Source: an uncultured Eubacteriales bacterium
Lineage (GTDB): Bacteria > Bacillota > Clostridia > Oscillospirales > Oscillospiraceae
Direction of reading: 5' to 3'
DNA length: 7,257 bases
NCBI GenBank assembly: GCA_900551355.1
Contig: URVR01000087.1
Coordinates: forward strand, 1 to 7,257
A program made the translations under genes and the position numbers. Numbering within the stretch: position 1 is the first letter of the stretch; each line of letters begins with the position of its first letter. The notes under the pieces are model-generated. The model had not been told where the DNA came from, did not search any database, and saw only the letters and a list, made by a program, of their open reading frames with translations. Positions 6,609 to 7,257 of this stretch are shown one piece after another.

Positions 6609-6636
6609 ATTATACCGCTTTGGGGGCATTTGTCAA
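6609..6636 (-). promoter_or_regulatory. Consensus sigma-A promoter of the lysine operon
   Basis: TTGACA (6636-6631) and TATAAT (6614-6609) are both perfect consensus hexamers on the minus strand, spaced 16 bp apart. Transcription would begin near 6602, giving a leader of about 300 nt before kal, or a terminated RNA of about 220 nt if the leader terminator fires. Such a strong promoter suits an operon controlled mainly after initiation, by the riboswitch. Confidence 0.9.
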
Positions 6637-6723
6637 GGGACTTCGTGACAGTTTTGACAATAATATTTTTGCACCCTGCAAAATTTTCTCAGCCTTTTCG
6701 CGACTTTTTTCGCGCCGCGAAAA
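6630..6723. repeat. Inverted repeats between kamC and the promoter
   Basis: This AT-rich stretch holds several inverted repeats and no gene. TTGTCAA (6630-6636) and TTGACAA (6654-6660) are inverted copies, the first covering the -35 box. TTTTGCA-CCC-TGCAAAA (6667-6683) is a perfect 7-bp hairpin. Directly after the kamC-like stop, TTTTCGCG (6695-6702), TTTTTTCGCG (6705-6714) and CGCGAAAA (6716-6723) can form alternative stems. None is followed by a T-run on the minus strand, so I see no standard terminator for the kamC-like gene here. Confidence 0.5.
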
Positions 6724-7210
6724 TCAATAGGCTTCCTCCACCATTCGGAGGATCTCCGGCTTCAAAGACAGCATTCGGCAGATGTTCAGCGCGTCCCGTG
6801 GGCAGTCGGAGCGACCCTCCACCCGGTACAGGCCGTAGTTCATGTGGCGGGCGATGACGGCCACGCCGTCCTCGCTGGTGACGGCCAGCTCCCGGCGGAT
6901 CTGCTCGGTGTCCACGTCCCGCAGGCCGATGATCTGGTAGTGGAGGCGGGCATACTCCGCCACCTTGTCGTAGTGGGTGGTCAGCAGGGAGATGGCGTTG
7001 ACGCCGTTGAGATACCGGGTGACGGCCTGCACGATGACGGCGCCCTCGTCGGGGTTGGTGCCCCGGGCGAACTCATCCAGCAGGAACAGGGAGTAGCCCT
7101 GCTCCACCTCCGCCAGCGCCTTCTGGAACTGGACGATCTCGGAGCCGAAGCCGCTGAGGCCGGACTGGATGGACTGCAGGTCGTCGAACAGCATCTTCAC
7201 GCTGTGGAAC
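6724..7210 (-). CDS. kamC: MutS-like ATPase, C-terminal part (probable KamC)
   Basis: Only the last 161 residues are present; the 5' part is cut off by the contig end and the adapter. The visible part is a MutS-family ABC-type ATPase: a signature-like segment GLSGFGSEI, a Walker B and D-loop in SLFLLDEFARGTNPDEGA, and a switch histidine in LLTTHYDK. Walker A would lie upstream, outside the window. True MutS and MutS2 carry other domains or a Smr tail; here the protein simply ends in DALNICRMLSLKPEILRMVEEAY. In known lysine fermenters a MutS-like gene beside kamDE encodes KamC, which with KamB reactivates B12-inactivated lysine 5,6-aminomutase. I infer the same role from this location. It lies upstream of the operon promoter and riboswitch, so it belongs to another transcription unit. 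The apparent N-terminus MCIRDR read from the raw sequence is translated adapter. Confidence 0.75.
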
Positions 7211-7257
7211 CTGTCTCTTATACACATCTGACGCTGCCGACGATCGCATAAGTGTAG
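7211..7257 (-). other. Illumina Nextera i5 adapter (artefact)
   Basis: This is the exact reverse complement of bases 2-48: mosaic end, i5 read-primer segment, index TTATGCGA and part of the flow-cell primer. The last genomic base is 7210. Having the same i5 adapter and index on both ends means the contig or molecule is bounded by two like-tagged transposition events, or was assembled from untrimmed reads. Confidence 0.98.

Noticed and set aside
6654..6682. Divergent plus-strand promoter starting with TTGACA at 6654
   Set aside because: At 17-bp spacing the -10 would be TGCAAA, a poor match, and no plus-strand gene follows.
1..7257. Terminal inverted repeats suggesting a composite transposon or IS element
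   Set aside because: The repeats are sequencing adapters, and no transposase gene is present.

Overview
The window carries a nearly complete L-lysine fermentation locus, all on the minus strand, so it is read from right to left. The high-GC coding sequence with strong AGGAGG-type ribosome binding sites and the 3-aminobutyryl-CoA route to crotonyl-CoA suggest an anaerobic, amino-acid-fermenting Firmicute. A gut Oscillospiraceae/Clostridia member (Intestinimonas- or Flavonifractor-like) is my best guess, but that is inference and not read from a marker gene.

Layout from right to left. Positions 7211-7257 and 1-48 are sequencing adapters (Nextera i5 type), not genome, so about 7,162 bp is biological. 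At 6724-7210 lies the 3' part of a MutS-like ATPase gene, most likely kamC, the ATPase subunit of a lysine 5,6-aminomutase reactivase. Next comes a gene-free stretch of about 420 bp (6303-6723). It holds a consensus sigma-A promoter (TTGACA-N16-TATAAT), then a five-helix leader that I identify as a lysine riboswitch, then an intrinsic terminator. After it come kal (3-aminobutyryl-CoA ammonia-lyase), kce (3-keto-5-aminohexanoate cleavage enzyme) and kdd (3,5-diaminohexanoate dehydrogenase). A hairpin with a weak U-tract separates these from kamA (lysine 2,3-aminomutase), kamD and kamE (lysine 5,6-aminomutase alpha and beta). A good terminator directly follows kamE. To its left is a short non-coding region with a candidate leftward promoter and TTTGCGCAAA palindromes, serving a gene outside the window.

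The genes form one pathway: L-lysine to L-beta-lysine (KamA), to L-erythro-3,5-diaminohexanoate (KamDE), to 5-amino-3-oxohexanoate (Kdd), to 3-aminobutyryl-CoA plus acetoacetate using acetyl-CoA (Kce), to crotonyl-CoA plus ammonia (Kal). Crotonyl-CoA would go on to butyrate through enzymes not encoded here. No CoA-transferase, lysine permease, kamB, bcd or etf gene is in the window.

The main discovery is the control element. The 3' strand of riboswitch helix P1 lies inside the 5' arm of the terminator, so P1 and the terminator are mutually exclusive. Lysine binding, which stabilises P1, should therefore prevent termination: a lysine-activated (ON) switch for a lysine-degrading operon, opposite in sign to the familiar lysine riboswitches that repress biosynthesis and uptake genes.
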